Counted from the first letter of the stretch, positions 53,409-62,842 are shown. The stretch: DNA of 64,000 nt from Filifactor villosus (GCF_042652965.1 NZ_JBHSHL010000005.1:1-64000); one strand, 5' to 3'. Made by a program: numbers and translations. Notes: generated by a model from the letters alone, not told the origin.

Positions 53409-53966
53409 ATGGAACTGAAAGGAATCAAGGAATTAAAAGGAACAAAAACTGAGCAAAACCTATGGAATGCGTTTGCAGGAGAATCTCAAGCGAGAAACAA
53501 ATATACTTATTTTGCGTCTGCTGCAAGAAAAGAAGGATACAACCAAATTGCCGCTATTTTCGAAGAGACCGCAGGAAACGAGAGAGAGCATGCGAAGATG
53601 TGGTTCAAACTTCTTGACGGAATCAGCGAAGATACAAAGACCAACCTTTTAGCGGCAGCTGCAGGCGAGCATTACGAGTGGACGGATATGTATCCGACCA
53701 TGGCGGAAGAAGCGGAAGCGGAAGGATTCAAGGATATTGCGAGAATGTTCCGCCAAGTAGCTGACATTGAAAAGACACACGAAGAACGATACAACACCTT
53801 GGCAAAGAATGTGGAAGAAGGAAAGGTATTTAAGAAAGAAGAGAAAATCAAGTGGCACTGTGCAAACTGCGGATTTATCTTTGAGGGAGCAAAAGCACCT
53901 GAGAGATGTCCTGTTTGTCAGCATCCGAAGGCATACTTTGAAGAATTGGCTACAAATTACCTATAA
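53409..53966 (+). CDS. rbr: Rubrerythrin
   Basis: 185 residues from the ATG at 53409, after GAGGGGGAATTGAA. The N-terminal four-helix di-iron domain has Glu-rich FAGESQARNKYTYFA and FEETAGNEREHAKMWFKLL, with a second pair in AEEAEAEGFKDIARMFRQVADIEKTHEERY. The C-terminal rubredoxin domain has WHCANCGFIFEG...CPVCQHPKAYFEE, with four Cys for one iron. It reduces hydrogen peroxide in anaerobes. Single-gene unit with its own terminator. Confidence 0.95.
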   Translation: MELKGIKELKGTKTEQNLWNAFAGESQARNKYTYFASAARKEGYNQIAAIFEETAGNEREHAKMWFKLLDGISEDTKTNLLAAAAGEHYEWTDMYPTMAEEAEAEGFKDIARMFRQVADIEKTHEERYNTLAKNVEEGKVFKKEEKIKWHCANCGFIFEGAKAPERCPVCQHPKAYFEELATNYL

Positions 53967-53979
53967 GAAAGAAGAGAGA

Positions 53980-54006
53980 ACCGCCTTTATACAGGCGGTT
54001 TTTTTG
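53980..54006 (+). terminator. Terminator after rubrerythrin
   Basis: AACCGCC-tttataca-GGCGGTT followed by T-run. Confidence 0.8.
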
Positions 54007-54145
54007 TATCTTCCGGAAACGATATAATAAATCCGTCTTTTGTGATAAAATAGAACTGCAACGTGGTATAACAAAAAGTAGGAAGGTTTTATGACAACAT
54101 AGTGAGCCTTGGATATAGATGAGGAAGATCGGGAGGAGAGCAGAG

Positions 54146-56962
54146 ATGCATATGAGCTTGGAAGAGAGGAAGAGGATTTATCGAACGGGTGTTATCGTTC
54201 TTTGTTTGATATTTTTTGTAATAGGGATTTTTTATTCCGGAGTGGACTTTTTTGCCGATGTGGTTTGGTTTAGAACAGTCGGACATTTGGATACCTTTAT
54301 ACGTCGTTTTTTTGCACGTTTGTATTTGGGAGTTCCCATTCTACTTGTCCTTTTTGTGCTTTTTTCAGCCTACCTTATTCGCTCCTACAAACAGGGAGTG
54401 AAGTTATTCGGTTTTTTGATTGATAGCCGTGAAGAGAAGAATACACGAAAGTTCATCCTTTTTCTTTCGTTTTTTTTGGCACTGATTTTCAGCAATGGCA
54501 TCAGTGCGGGAAACTGGAAGAAGATGTTGGAATTTTTACATTCCGTTCCCTTCGGGGTCAGTGATCCCGTGTTTCATCATGACATCGGTTTCTACATCTT
54601 CAAACTTCCGTTTTTGACCGAACTCTTTTCCTTTGCCTTAAATATGGTCATCATTGTGGGCTTTGTCAGTTTTTTCGGTATCTTTTGGTTGGGGCTGACT
54701 CATTCTTCACAATGGGAGAGGACCGAAGATGACGGAATCCGAACGTTATTTCCCAAGACAGGCAATATGGTGCTCAAGGATAAGATGATGGAGTTTTTGC
54801 AGTTGAAAGGTAGACGCTTTGTTGCGGTGTTCTTCCTCGCTTTTGCGATCAAAAACGTTTTGGGACAGTACAACCTCTTGTATTCCCCTCGGGGAGCGGT
54901 CTTCGGTGCGGGTTATACCGATGTTGCGGTCACTCTTTGGGTCTATCGGATCTCCGCTGTCCTTTCGACACTGATTGCGCTCTTCTTCCTGTTTAAAAAG
55001 AAGAACTTCAAGAAGGCGATCGCTCTGATGCTTTCGATTGTGATCCTGGTCAATCTCAGCGGCAAGATTATAGAAGAGGCGGTCCAGAGCATTGTCGTTT
55101 CGCCGAATGAATTGACGAAGGAACGACCCTATATCGAATATGCGATTGAATACACCAACAGGGCATATAACCTTGATAAAATCGAGGTTCGAGAGTTTGA
55201 TCTGGAGGAGGATCTCGATGCAAAGAAGATCAACGACAATAAGGAAACCGTTCAGAATGTCAGCTTAAACGATTACCGCCCTACCAAGGAGGCCTTCAAT
55301 CAGCTTCAGGGATTGAGGGGGTATTATTCCTTCCACGATGTCGATATCGACCGCTATGAACTCGACGGCAACCTCACCCAGGTTTTTCTGTCCGTTCGTG
55401 AGATGGATAAGACGAGGTTGGAGAACAAGGCTCAAAACTGGATCAACAGCAAGTTGAAATATACACACGGATACGGAATGGCGATGGCACCGGTCAACAA
55501 GCTCACTTCTTCGGGACAACCGCAGATGATTATGAAGAATGTTCCGGTCCATTCGCAGTACGAACAGCTCAAACTTGAGAAGCCTCAAGTATATTTCGGG
55601 GAGCTTACAAACGATTATGTTATCGTCAACACCAAGGAGAGTGAGTTTGACTATCCCAAGGGTGAGAGCAACGAGATGACCAAGTATGACGGAAGAGGAG
55701 GCATTTCTCTGGGATTTTGGAATCGTCTGCTCTTTTCGATCAAGGAGAGAGACTTCAAGTTGTTGATCTCCGGGAATATCAACACGGAGAGCAAGATCCT
55801 TGTCCATCGCAATGTCCTACAAAGAGTGGAGAAGATTGCTCCGTTTTTGGAGTTTGATGAAGATATCTATCCTGTTGTTCACAAGGGAAGGATCTACTAT
55901 ATCGTTGACGGATATACGGCATCTTCCAATTATCCGTACTCCGATACCTTTTCGCGTTTGAAGGAAGGAGAAGGAGCGGCTCGCCCCCTCGGCAAGGTCA
56001 AGCATGTCAACTATGCACGCAATTCCTTCAAGGTCGTCGTGGATACCTATGACGGAACCGTGGACTTCTACCTTGTCGATGAGAAGGACCCCATGGTGAG
56101 GACCTATGCCGAGATCTTCCCCAAACTGTTTAAGCCCATGACGGAGATGCCTGAGGAGATCAAAGCGCACCTTCGCTATCCGCAGACCCTCTTCGACATC
56201 CAGTCTCAGGTCTATGCGACCTACCATATGAAGGATCCCCAAGTCTTCTACAACAGAGAGGATAAGTGGGATATTCCCATGGAGGAGTATTCGGGGGAGA
56301 CGAGGATGATGGAGTCCATTTACAGCACTTACCGCATCCCAAAGGAGGAGAGGGCGGAGTTTCTGCTCAGCATCCCCTATACACCGAAGTTTAAGCAGAA
56401 CCTAACGGGGCTTTTGATCGCTCGAAACGACGGCGAAAATTACGGCAAACTCCTCCTCTACAAGATGCCGAAGGACAAAATCGTCATAGGACCTCAGCAG
56501 ATGGAGGGCAAGTTCAACAACAACGATAAGATCTCCAAAGATCTCTCTCTTTGGAATTCGAGAGGCTCGGAGGTATTGAGGGGTCATATCCTGACCGTTC
56601 CGATCGACAATTCTCTCCTCTATATCGAACCGCTCTACATCAGGGCGGCAGGGGAGAATGCGATTCCCGAGGTAAAGAGGATCCTGATCGGATACAAGGA
56701 TAAGATCGTGATGGAAGAGACCTTGGATAAAGCTTTGAAGGCCATCTTCGATGAGGACGCAGAAGGGCAAGAGATCTCTCTTCCCGAGGAGGTCCGGGAA
56801 GCAGAAGTTCAAACTCCTCCTCAGTCTTCGGATGAGGTCATAAGCAGTGCACTACGAGCCTATGAAGAGGCGCAGGCGGCTTTGCAGGAGGGCTCTCTTG
56901 CCGAGTATCAGAAGAAAGTCGATGAAATGGGTGAGCTCTTGAAGAGTTTGGAATACAGATAG
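54146..56962 (+). CDS. UPF0182-family large membrane protein
   Basis: 938 residues from the ATG at 54146, because GGGAGGAG lies seven bases before it; an ATG at 54119 lacks a site. About seven membrane helices lie in the first 300 residues (GVIVLCLIFFVIGIFYSGVDFFADVVWF, LGVPILLVLFVLFSAYLI, and others). A large extracytoplasmic domain of about 600 residues follows, with YRPTKEAFNQLQGLRGYYSFHDVDIDRYELDG and YVIVNTKESEFDYPKG. This is the UPF0182/COG1615 plan. Function is not known for the family. It is followed after 12 bases by murB. Confidence 0.88.
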   Translation: MHMSLEERKRIYRTGVIVLCLIFFVIGIFYSGVDFFADVVWFRTVGHLDTFIRRFFARLYLGVPILLVLFVLFSAYLIRSYKQGVKLFGFLIDSREEKNTRKFILFLSFFLALIFSNGISAGNWKKMLEFLHSVPFGVSDPVFHHDIGFYIFKLPFLTELFSFALNMVIIVGFVSFFGIFWLGLTHSSQWERTEDDGIRTLFPKTGNMVLKDKMMEFLQLKGRRFVAVFFLAFAIKNVLGQYNLLYSPRGAVFGAGYTDVAVTLWVYRISAVLSTLIALFFLFKKKNFKKAIALMLSIVILVNLSGKIIEEAVQSIVVSPNELTKERPYIEYAIEYTNRAYNLDKIEVREFDLEEDLDAKKINDNKETVQNVSLNDYRPTKEAFNQLQGLRGYYSFHDVDIDRYELDGNLTQVFLSVREMDKTRLENKAQNWINSKLKYTHGYGMAMAPVNKLTSSGQPQMIMKNVPVHSQYEQLKLEKPQVYFGELTNDYVIVNTKESEFDYPKGESNEMTKYDGRGGISLGFWNRLLFSIKERDFKLLISGNINTESKILVHRNVLQRVEKIAPFLEFDEDIYPVVHKGRIYYIVDGYTASSNYPYSDTFSRLKEGEGAARPLGKVKHVNYARNSFKVVVDTYDGTVDFYLVDEKDPMVRTYAEIFPKLFKPMTEMPEEIKAHLRYPQTLFDIQSQVYATYHMKDPQVFYNREDKWDIPMEEYSGETRMMESIYSTYRIPKEERAEFLLSIPYTPKFKQNLTGLLIARNDGENYGKLLLYKMPKDKIVIGPQQMEGKFNNNDKISKDLSLWNSRGSEVLRGHILTVPIDNSLLYIEPLYIRAAGENAIPEVKRILIGYKDKIVMEETLDKALKAIFDEDAEGQEISLPEEVREAEVQTPPQSSDEVISSALRAYEEAQAALQEGSLAEYQKKVDEMGELLKSLEYR

Positions 56963-56974
56963 AAGGAGAATGAT

Positions 56975-57886
56975 ATGCAAACGAGGATATTGACGATATT
57001 GGAAGAAGTGTTGGACAGGGAGGAGATTCTTCAGGACGAGTCTATGAAGCTGCACACCTCCTTTCATATCGGAGGCAAGGCGGACTACTTTGTATCTCCG
57101 TCCTGTGAAGAGAAGGTCAGAACATTGATCTTGAGACTGAAGGAAGAAGGGATCCCCTATCTTGTGATGGGTAACGGCAGCAATCTCCTGGTAAGAGACA
57201 AGGGAATCCGCGGAGTGGTAGTGCGGATCGGTCAGAACCTGAGCAGCTACTCCATAGAGGGGGAAGAGGTCTATGCAGAGGCGGGACTTCTCCTCTCCGG
57301 CCTTTCCAAGCACATTCTTGCAGAGAGTCTTGAGGGCTTCGAGTTTGCAAGCGGAATACCGGGGACGGTAGGAGGAGCAATGACGATGAACGCCGGAGCT
57401 TACGGCGGAGAGATGAAAGATATTGTGAAGGCGGTACGCGTCTTGGATTCAAACGGAGAGATTCGAGAGATCCCCGGAGAAGATATGAAATTCGGCTATC
57501 GAAGGAGCAGGGTAATAGAAGACGGTCTTGTCGTTTTGGGAACGCGATTTCTTTTGAAGAAGGGAAGCTATGAGCAGATCCGTTCCAAGATAGAGGACTT
57601 TACTCACAGGAGAAATACCAAACAACCGGTAGCGGACTATTCTGCAGGCTCGACCTTTAAGCGGCCGGAGGGGCATTTTGCGGGCAAGCTGATCGACGAT
57701 GCGGGCCTCAGAGGAATCCGTCACAAAGATGCTCAGGTTTCTCAGTTGCACTGCGGGTTTGTCATCAACAAGGCAGAAGCAAGTTGTGAAGATGTGTTGG
57801 AGCTCATTCGTTTTGTAAAAAAAACAGTCTATGATAGGTTTAACGTAGAGTTGGAAGAAGAGGTAAAAATTGTCGGAGAAGAGTAA
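56975..57886 (+). CDS. murB: UDP-N-acetylenolpyruvoylglucosamine reductase
   Basis: 303 residues. FAD-binding segments are HIGGKADYFVSP, MGNGSNLLVRDKGIRG and SGIPGTVGGAMTMNAGAYGGEMKD. The catalytic Arg lies in FGYRRSRV, and the proton-donor Ser in SAGSTFKRPEGHFAGKLIDDAGLRG; this is the type II MurB pattern. It makes UDP-MurNAc in the second committed step of peptidoglycan synthesis. It starts the murB-PHP-rapZ-yvcK-whiA cluster and overlaps the PHP gene by 17 bases. Confidence 0.94.
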   Translation: MQTRILTILEEVLDREEILQDESMKLHTSFHIGGKADYFVSPSCEEKVRTLILRLKEEGIPYLVMGNGSNLLVRDKGIRGVVVRIGQNLSSYSIEGEEVYAEAGLLLSGLSKHILAESLEGFEFASGIPGTVGGAMTMNAGAYGGEMKDIVKAVRVLDSNGEIREIPGEDMKFGYRRSRVIEDGLVVLGTRFLLKKGSYEQIRSKIEDFTHRRNTKQPVADYSAGSTFKRPEGHFAGKLIDDAGLRGIRHKDAQVSQLHCGFVINKAEASCEDVLELIRFVKKTVYDRFNVELEEEVKIVGEE

Positions 57887-58610
57887 AACGTGGATACAGA
57901 CGGCGGAATACCATACACATACCTTTTATAGTGACGGTAAGAGTACGATGGAAGACAATGTAATCGCAGCTCGAAACTGCGGGATCAAAACGATCGGTAT
58001 CTCCGATCACGGATATCGTCATATGGGTTTCGGAGTTTCTTACAGAGATTATCCGAAGATGAAGGATGAGGTGTTGAAGTTGAGGGACAAATATCCCGAT
58101 ATGGAGATCCTGCTCGGAGTGGAAGCCAATATCCTCGACGATACGGGTTTGATTGATGTCGATGACTACATCCTGAGGTATGTGGATTATGTGATGGCAG
58201 GCTATCACTTCGGCTCCTCCATCACGAAACCGCGGGGATTGCGAAATCATGTTTGCAACTTTATCAAGCCCTTGAAGCGTTTTGAGGTCGATTACAATAC
58301 AAGGGCGTTGATCAATGCAATGAAGCAAAACGACCTGTTTATCCTTACTCATCCGGGAGATAAGGGGGATATCGATACCAAAGAGGTAGCCAAGGTTGCG
58401 ATGGAGACGGGTACGATATTGGAGATCAACACTCACCACGCCAATCTTTCCGCCGCTCAGCTGAGTCTGATCAAGGATTGGGATCTCAAATTCAGTGTGG
58501 GAGCCGATGCCCATCGCAGCGAGCATATAGGAAATTTGGAGGTCGCGCTCAAAAACATCCGGGAGGCGGGACTGTCCTTGGATAAGGTGATAAACCTAAA
58601 AGAGGACTAG
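57870..58610 (+). CDS. PHP-domain metal-dependent phosphoesterase
   Basis: 246 residues from a TTG inside the end of murB. PHP motifs are EYHTHTFYSDGKSTMEDNV, IGISDHGYRHM, LGVEANILDD, FILTHPGDKGD, LEINTHHANL and SVGADAHRSEHIG. The metal-binding His and Asp residues are complete, so it should be active. Members of this subgroup sit between murB and rapZ in many Clostridia; the substrate is not settled (some are histidinol-phosphatase-like). Confidence 0.85.
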   Translation: MSEKSKTWIQTAEYHTHTFYSDGKSTMEDNVIAARNCGIKTIGISDHGYRHMGFGVSYRDYPKMKDEVLKLRDKYPDMEILLGVEANILDDTGLIDVDDYILRYVDYVMAGYHFGSSITKPRGLRNHVCNFIKPLKRFEVDYNTRALINAMKQNDLFILTHPGDKGDIDTKEVAKVAMETGTILEINTHHANLSAAQLSLIKDWDLKFSVGADAHRSEHIGNLEVALKNIREAGLSLDKVINLKED

Positions 58611-58615
58611 TGTAG

Positions 58616-58710
58616 CGGCACGTTGAAATTCACGGTAATTTCGACTTTGATATGAATTCTTTCGGTTTATAACCGAGATAAGAAATAAAGCTAAATATCA
58701 ATATGTCAGG
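58616..58710. repeat. Interspersed repeat family B, copy B2 (inverted)
   Basis: Runs CGGCACGTTGAAATTC... to ATATTGATATTT on the other strand, and matches B1 at 10184-10280 in reverse. It separates the PHP gene from rapZ inside an otherwise tight cluster. The rest of the gap (58711-58853) shows no feature besides the rapZ ribosome site. Confidence 0.55.
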
Positions 58711-58853
58711 ACACTAGTACAAAAGAACAGTATTTTATAGTGTGGAAGTTCTATAGATTTTGTGACAGGAAGGCAGGTGAGAGAAACAGTGAACAGAGGT
58801 TTTGCCGTCTATCTTGCACAGACGTATATCAGTAATAGGCAAGGAGAAAGAAA

Positions 58854-59708
58854 TTGAATACCGTAATTGTAACCGGGCTTTCCGGCTCGGGAAAAAGTGA
58901 AGCAATGAACATATTTGAGGATATCGGCTACTATTGTATCGACAATATGCCGCCCCTCTTGATCGAAAAGTTCAGGGAGCTCAGTCGCAATTCCTTTGAG
59001 CAGGAGAAGACGGCGTTGGGAGTCGATATTCGGGGTTACCGATTTTTTGAGGACTTTCGAGCGATGGAGGAGTTTCTCAGTGAAGAAAAGGGGGATATCA
59101 AGATCCTCTTTTTGGAAGCGAGGGAAGACATTCTTGTAAGGCGTTACAAGATGTCGAGGCGAAGCCATCCGCTCTCGGCGAATCAGACGATGTTGGAAGC
59201 GATCCGTCAGGAGAGGGAGATCCTTCTTCCCTTAAGAGAGAGGGCCGATTATATCATCGATACCAGCGATACCGACATTCATATTCTAAGAGAGAAGATC
59301 TTGGAGTTTTGTCGTGATAAGGATGAGAAGAAAGCCTTTCATCTCATCATCAACTCCTTCGGTTTTAAGCACGGGATCCCCATCGATGCCGACCTTGTCT
59401 TCGACGTGAGGTTCCTGCCCAACCCTTACTATATTCCTCAGCTCAAGGAGCGTACGGGCAATGAGAAGGAGGTCCAGGACTACGTGATGAACTCTGAGGT
59501 CAGCGTCGAATTCGTCCGAAGGCTCGAGGATATGATGGATTTTTTGATACCGAACTATATGAAGGAAGGCAAGACGCAACTTGTGGTTTCGATCGGATGT
59601 ACGGGAGGCAGACACCGTTCGGTCACCGTTGCCAACAAATTGTATGAGTACTTGGATAAGAGCGGATACAGGGCGTCCATTCATCATAGGGATGCCTCAA
59701 AACATTGA
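58854..59708 (+). CDS. rapZ: RapZ/YvcJ nucleotide-binding protein
   Basis: 284 residues from TTG with AAGGAG upstream. The P-loop TGLSGSGKSEA is at residues 7-17, followed by DIGYYCIDNMPPLL and the Walker-like DIRGYRF. The C-terminal domain has FKHGIPIDADLVFDVRFLPNPYY and IGCTGGRHRSVTVAN. In Gram-negatives RapZ controls GlmS through sRNA; in Firmicutes the YvcJ homologue hydrolyses nucleotides and its role is less clear. It is followed by yvcK. Confidence 0.93.
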   Translation: MNTVIVTGLSGSGKSEAMNIFEDIGYYCIDNMPPLLIEKFRELSRNSFEQEKTALGVDIRGYRFFEDFRAMEEFLSEEKGDIKILFLEAREDILVRRYKMSRRSHPLSANQTMLEAIRQEREILLPLRERADYIIDTSDTDIHILREKILEFCRDKDEKKAFHLIINSFGFKHGIPIDADLVFDVRFLPNPYYIPQLKERTGNEKEVQDYVMNSEVSVEFVRRLEDMMDFLIPNYMKEGKTQLVVSIGCTGGRHRSVTVANKLYEYLDKSGYRASIHHRDASKH

Positions 59709-59726
59709 TTTGGGGGAAGAAGGGCT

Positions 59727-60716
59727 ATGAAAAAAATCAAAAAGAAGGTTGTCGTCCTCGGAGGAGGAACGGGGCAGGGAAATCTGCTCAGGGGGTTTAA
59801 GAACAAAGATGATGTGGACTTGACGGCGGTAGTCGCCGTATCCGACGACGGAGGAGGTTCGGGAACGATAAGGACGGAAATGAGGATGTTGCCGCCGGGA
59901 GATATCCGAAACTGTTTGATCTCGCTGTCCAATATGGATCCCACTATGGAAAAATTGATGAATCACCGGTTTGCTTACGGGAGTTTGAAGGGACAGAACT
60001 TCGGCAACCTTTTTATTTTGGCCCTGAACGAGATCTTCGGAGACTTTCAGATCGCTATTGATCAGGTATCGGAGATGATATCGGTAAGAGGCAAGGTCCT
60101 TCCCGCTTCTCCCGAGATGATCAGATTGATGGCGGTTCTTGAGAACGACAACGTCGTTATCGGAGAATCCCAGATCGCAAGAACCTGTCTGGAGCAGAGC
60201 ACCCATGTCAAAAAAATTGAGATTATACCGGAAAAGCCGGAGGCGACCGCGCAAGTCTTGGAACACATCCAAGAAGCTGATATCATCATCATCGGTCCGG
60301 GAAGTCTTTACACCAGTTTGCTGCCCAACCTTCTGATTCCCGAAATCAAAGAAGCCATTCTAAAAAGTTCGGCAAAAAAGGTATATATCTGCAATTTAAT
60401 GACCGAAAACGGAGAAACCGATCACCTCGACATTTATCAACATGTGGAACTTATTCAAAAGACCCTCGACTACCATCTACAGTATGTAGTGATCAATACC
60501 TCCCCTATTTCAGCTGAGATACAACATAATTATGACAGGGAGCAAAAGACCATCCTCTATCCGGCTGCGGAAGATATCCGCAGGATGAATGAGATCGGGG
60601 TCCAGAGTATTCGGGGAGAATTTGCCGTGGAGACCGATTACGGAGCCATGATGCACGACAGCGACAAGGTGGTGCGGACCATACTTAAACTTCTTCAAAG
60701 CCGGCGTTCTCAATGA
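59727..60716 (+). CDS. yvcK: YvcK (gluconeogenesis/morphology factor, CofD-like fold)
   Basis: 329 residues. Family motifs are VVLGGGTGQGNLLRGFKN, SDDGGGSGTIRTEMRMLPPGDIRNCLISLS, IIIGPGSLYTSLLPNLLIPEI and YICNLMTENGETDHLD. YvcK binds UDP-sugars and is needed for growth on gluconeogenic carbon and for normal cell shape in Bacillus. Nineteen bases separate it from rapZ. A TATAAT near 60754 suggests an additional promoter before the NUDIX gene. Confidence 0.93.
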   Translation: MKKIKKKVVVLGGGTGQGNLLRGFKNKDDVDLTAVVAVSDDGGGSGTIRTEMRMLPPGDIRNCLISLSNMDPTMEKLMNHRFAYGSLKGQNFGNLFILALNEIFGDFQIAIDQVSEMISVRGKVLPASPEMIRLMAVLENDNVVIGESQIARTCLEQSTHVKKIEIIPEKPEATAQVLEHIQEADIIIIGPGSLYTSLLPNLLIPEIKEAILKSSAKKVYICNLMTENGETDHLDIYQHVELIQKTLDYHLQYVVINTSPISAEIQHNYDREQKTILYPAAEDIRRMNEIGVQSIRGEFAVETDYGAMMHDSDKVVRTILKLLQSRRSQ

Positions 60717-60795
60717 ATAGCGAAAAAGATAGCAAAAAGGTAAGATATAGGATATAATAATAACAAATAGTATCATTTAGGAAGGATAGAGGAAT

Positions 60796-61215
60796 TTGTT
60801 AAAAGAAGAGATAAGTTCCGGAGGAGTCGTCGTCTTCAATAATGCCATCCTGCTTTTAAAGAAGTTCAACGGAGACTGGGTCTTGCCCAAGGGAAAGATC
60901 GAAGAAGGAGAGTCTTCGAAGGATGCCGCATTGCGGGAAGTCTTTGAAGAGGGCGGAGTAAGAGCCGAAATCAAGGAGTATCTGGGTGAGATTCACTATA
61001 CCTACAAGGAAAATTGGGACGAGAACAGACCGGTGCATAAGACCGTACATTGGTATCTTATGACCTGTAAGAATATGGAAACGACACCTCAGAAGGAAGA
61101 AGGCTTTGTGGAAGCCAAGTTCATCCATTTCAATCAAGTCTTATCCCTTGCCAAATACAATGATGAGACTGCCATCATTGAAGTGGCGTTAAAGAAAATA
61201 AAGAGCAGGAGATAG
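60796..61215 (+). CDS. NUDIX hydrolase
   Basis: 139 residues from TTG. The Nudix box GKIEEGESSKDAALREVFEEGGV (residues about 34-56) has every consensus position: G-x5-E-x7-REV-x-EE-x-G. The C-terminal half (YTYKENWDENRPVHKTVHWYLMTC) resembles diadenosine or (d)NTP hydrolases. It is inserted between yvcK and whiA, which are adjacent in many Firmicutes, and ends two bases before whiA. Substrate unknown. Confidence 0.88.
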   Translation: MLKEEISSGGVVVFNNAILLLKKFNGDWVLPKGKIEEGESSKDAALREVFEEGGVRAEIKEYLGEIHYTYKENWDENRPVHKTVHWYLMTCKNMETTPQKEEGFVEAKFIHFNQVLSLAKYNDETAIIEVALKKIKSRR

Positions 61216-61217
61216 AG

Positions 61218-62213
61218 ATGTCTTTTTCTACGGAAGTAAAAAACAACTTGGCGAGGATTATCCCGGAGACCAAGGAGCAACAGATCAGTGAGCTTTCCGG
61301 GATTATTCGCATGGGCGGAAAGATCCGTTTTGTGGGAGGAGGTCTTCTCTCTTTCGTCATTACGATAGAGAACCCTGCGGTCAGCAGGAAGATCGTGCGT
61401 ATCGTCAAGAAGTGTTTTGCCTTGAATATGCGCATCAGCGTCAACAAAAACGAGAACCTCAAAAAGAGGCTCTATACGATGGAAGTCATCGACAGGAAGA
61501 GGGGCAATGACATTCTCTTGAAGACCGGACTGATTGAGAAGGACGGAGAGTATTTTCGCTTGACCAGTTCCATACCGCCCTTTGTTTTGAGGTCCGAGAT
61601 GAACAGCAAGGCCTATATCCGAGGTGCCTTTATCGGAGGAGGTTCGGCAACCGATCCCGGCAAGTCCTACCACATCGAATTTGTGACGGGGGACGATGAA
61701 TTCAGCGGGAATTTTAAGCAACTCCTGCAGAGCCTTCAACTTAGAGCGAATGTAACGAGGAGAAAGAACAACAACGTCATTTACATCAAAGACAGCAACG
61801 ACATCTCAGATCTTTTGACCCTGATGGGCGACTACGAAAACACCTTCCTGATCGAAAATGTAAAAGCGAAAAAAGAAGTTCGAAACAAGGTGAACCGAAT
61901 GGTAAACTGTGAAACGGCAAACCTCTATAAGGTTGTAAAGTCATCGGTTCAACATGTGGAGAGCATTGATTATATAAAAAATACCGTAGGCCTAAAAGCT
62001 TTGCCGGACGAACTTCGGATCGTGGCTGAAGCAAGGTTGGAGAATCGATACTCGAGCCTTAAGGAACTTGCCGATATGCTGGGAGGCTCCTTGGGACGCT
62101 CGGGGGTGAACCACCGATTGAAGAAGATACAGGCCTTTGCCGACAAACTTAGGGAAGAGGACCTTCGATCAGGCGATGGAGCACCCTCCTCAATGAAGAA
62201 AGGCACACGATAG
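61218..62213 (+). CDS. whiA: WhiA, DNA-binding regulator of division/chromosome
   Basis: 331 residues. The N-terminal part is a degenerate LAGLIDADG homing-endonuclease fold (SFSTEVKNNLARI...AYIRGAFIGGGSATDPGKSYHIEF). The C-terminal helix-turn-helix is LPDELRIVAEARLENRYSSLKELADMLGGSLGRSGVNHRLKKI. In Bacillus WhiA affects cell division and chromosome segregation. It ends the murB-rapZ-yvcK cluster and is followed by the HPr gene. Confidence 0.95.
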   Translation: MSFSTEVKNNLARIIPETKEQQISELSGIIRMGGKIRFVGGGLLSFVITIENPAVSRKIVRIVKKCFALNMRISVNKNENLKKRLYTMEVIDRKRGNDILLKTGLIEKDGEYFRLTSSIPPFVLRSEMNSKAYIRGAFIGGGSATDPGKSYHIEFVTGDDEFSGNFKQLLQSLQLRANVTRRKNNNVIYIKDSNDISDLLTLMGDYENTFLIENVKAKKEVRNKVNRMVNCETANLYKVVKSSVQHVESIDYIKNTVGLKALPDELRIVAEARLENRYSSLKELADMLGGSLGRSGVNHRLKKIQAFADKLREEDLRSGDGAPSSMKKGTR

Positions 62214-62284
62214 CATCAAAACGACACAATCGGTAGATAGTACTATGGCAAATATAAGGAAGATCTTAGATAGGAGAGGAAACT

Positions 62285-62545
62285 ATGTTAGTCAATACAT
62301 TTGAAATTAAGAGCAAAGGAGGCTTGCATGCAAGACCTGCAGCTTTGTTCGTACAGGAGTGCAACAATTTTGAATCGGAGATCGAGGTTCAAAAGGGACA
62401 ACACCGTATCAACGGCAAATCTATTATAGGAGTGATGGCCTTGGCGGTGGAAACCGGAGAGAGCATTGAGGTCTTTGTGGAAGGACCTGACGAGGAAGAG
62501 GCTATGAAGGCGATTGAAGCTTTTTTGGCCAAACAGGTCGACTAG
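62285..62545 (+). CDS. ptsH: HPr phosphocarrier protein
   Basis: 86 residues, ATG after GGAGAGGAAACT. The active-site His is in GLHARPAALFV (near residue 15), and the regulatory Ser is in GKSIIGVMAL (near residue 46). Both phosphorylation sites of Gram-positive HPr are therefore present, unlike Crh, which lacks the His. It carries phosphate in sugar uptake and acts in catabolite control. No enzyme I gene follows. HPr next to whiA is a recurrent arrangement. Confidence 0.93.
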   Translation: MLVNTFEIKSKGGLHARPAALFVQECNNFESEIEVQKGQHRINGKSIIGVMALAVETGESIEVFVEGPDEEEAMKAIEAFLAKQVD

Positions 62546-62578
62546 AGAACTGCCGAAAACGGTACCGAAAAACCCCTG

Positions 62579-62620
62579 AGAGTATTGTAAAAGCCGATGA
62601 CTTGACAATACTCTTTTTTT
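62579..62620 (+). terminator. Terminator after HPr
   Basis: Stem AGAGTATTGT/ACAATACTCT with a 15-nt loop, followed by T7. Confidence 0.8.
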
Positions 62621-62731
62621 ATTATACCTATGGATGCAAGAAGGATTACTGTTGTCTATTGGAATTGAAAGATTGAATGCGTTGGAGCTTATCGTCCTTC
62701 CAATGATTTTTGGGTAAGGATCTATGTTTTA

Positions 62732-62842
62732 TACTATTTTTCAATAGAAGTGTGGATATATCTATTTTTCCATGACGAAAAACTATGTTGTCTTCTATGG
62801 GCCACAGATTAGTTATATCTACAATTCAAAGGAAGAATAGTA
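62732..62842. repeat. Short palindromic repeat family A, copy A9
   Basis: Complete 111-bp copy, TACTATTTTTCAATAGAAG to GGAAGAATAGTA, nearly identical to A8 although 35 kb away; such similarity suggests recent spread. Confidence 0.75.
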
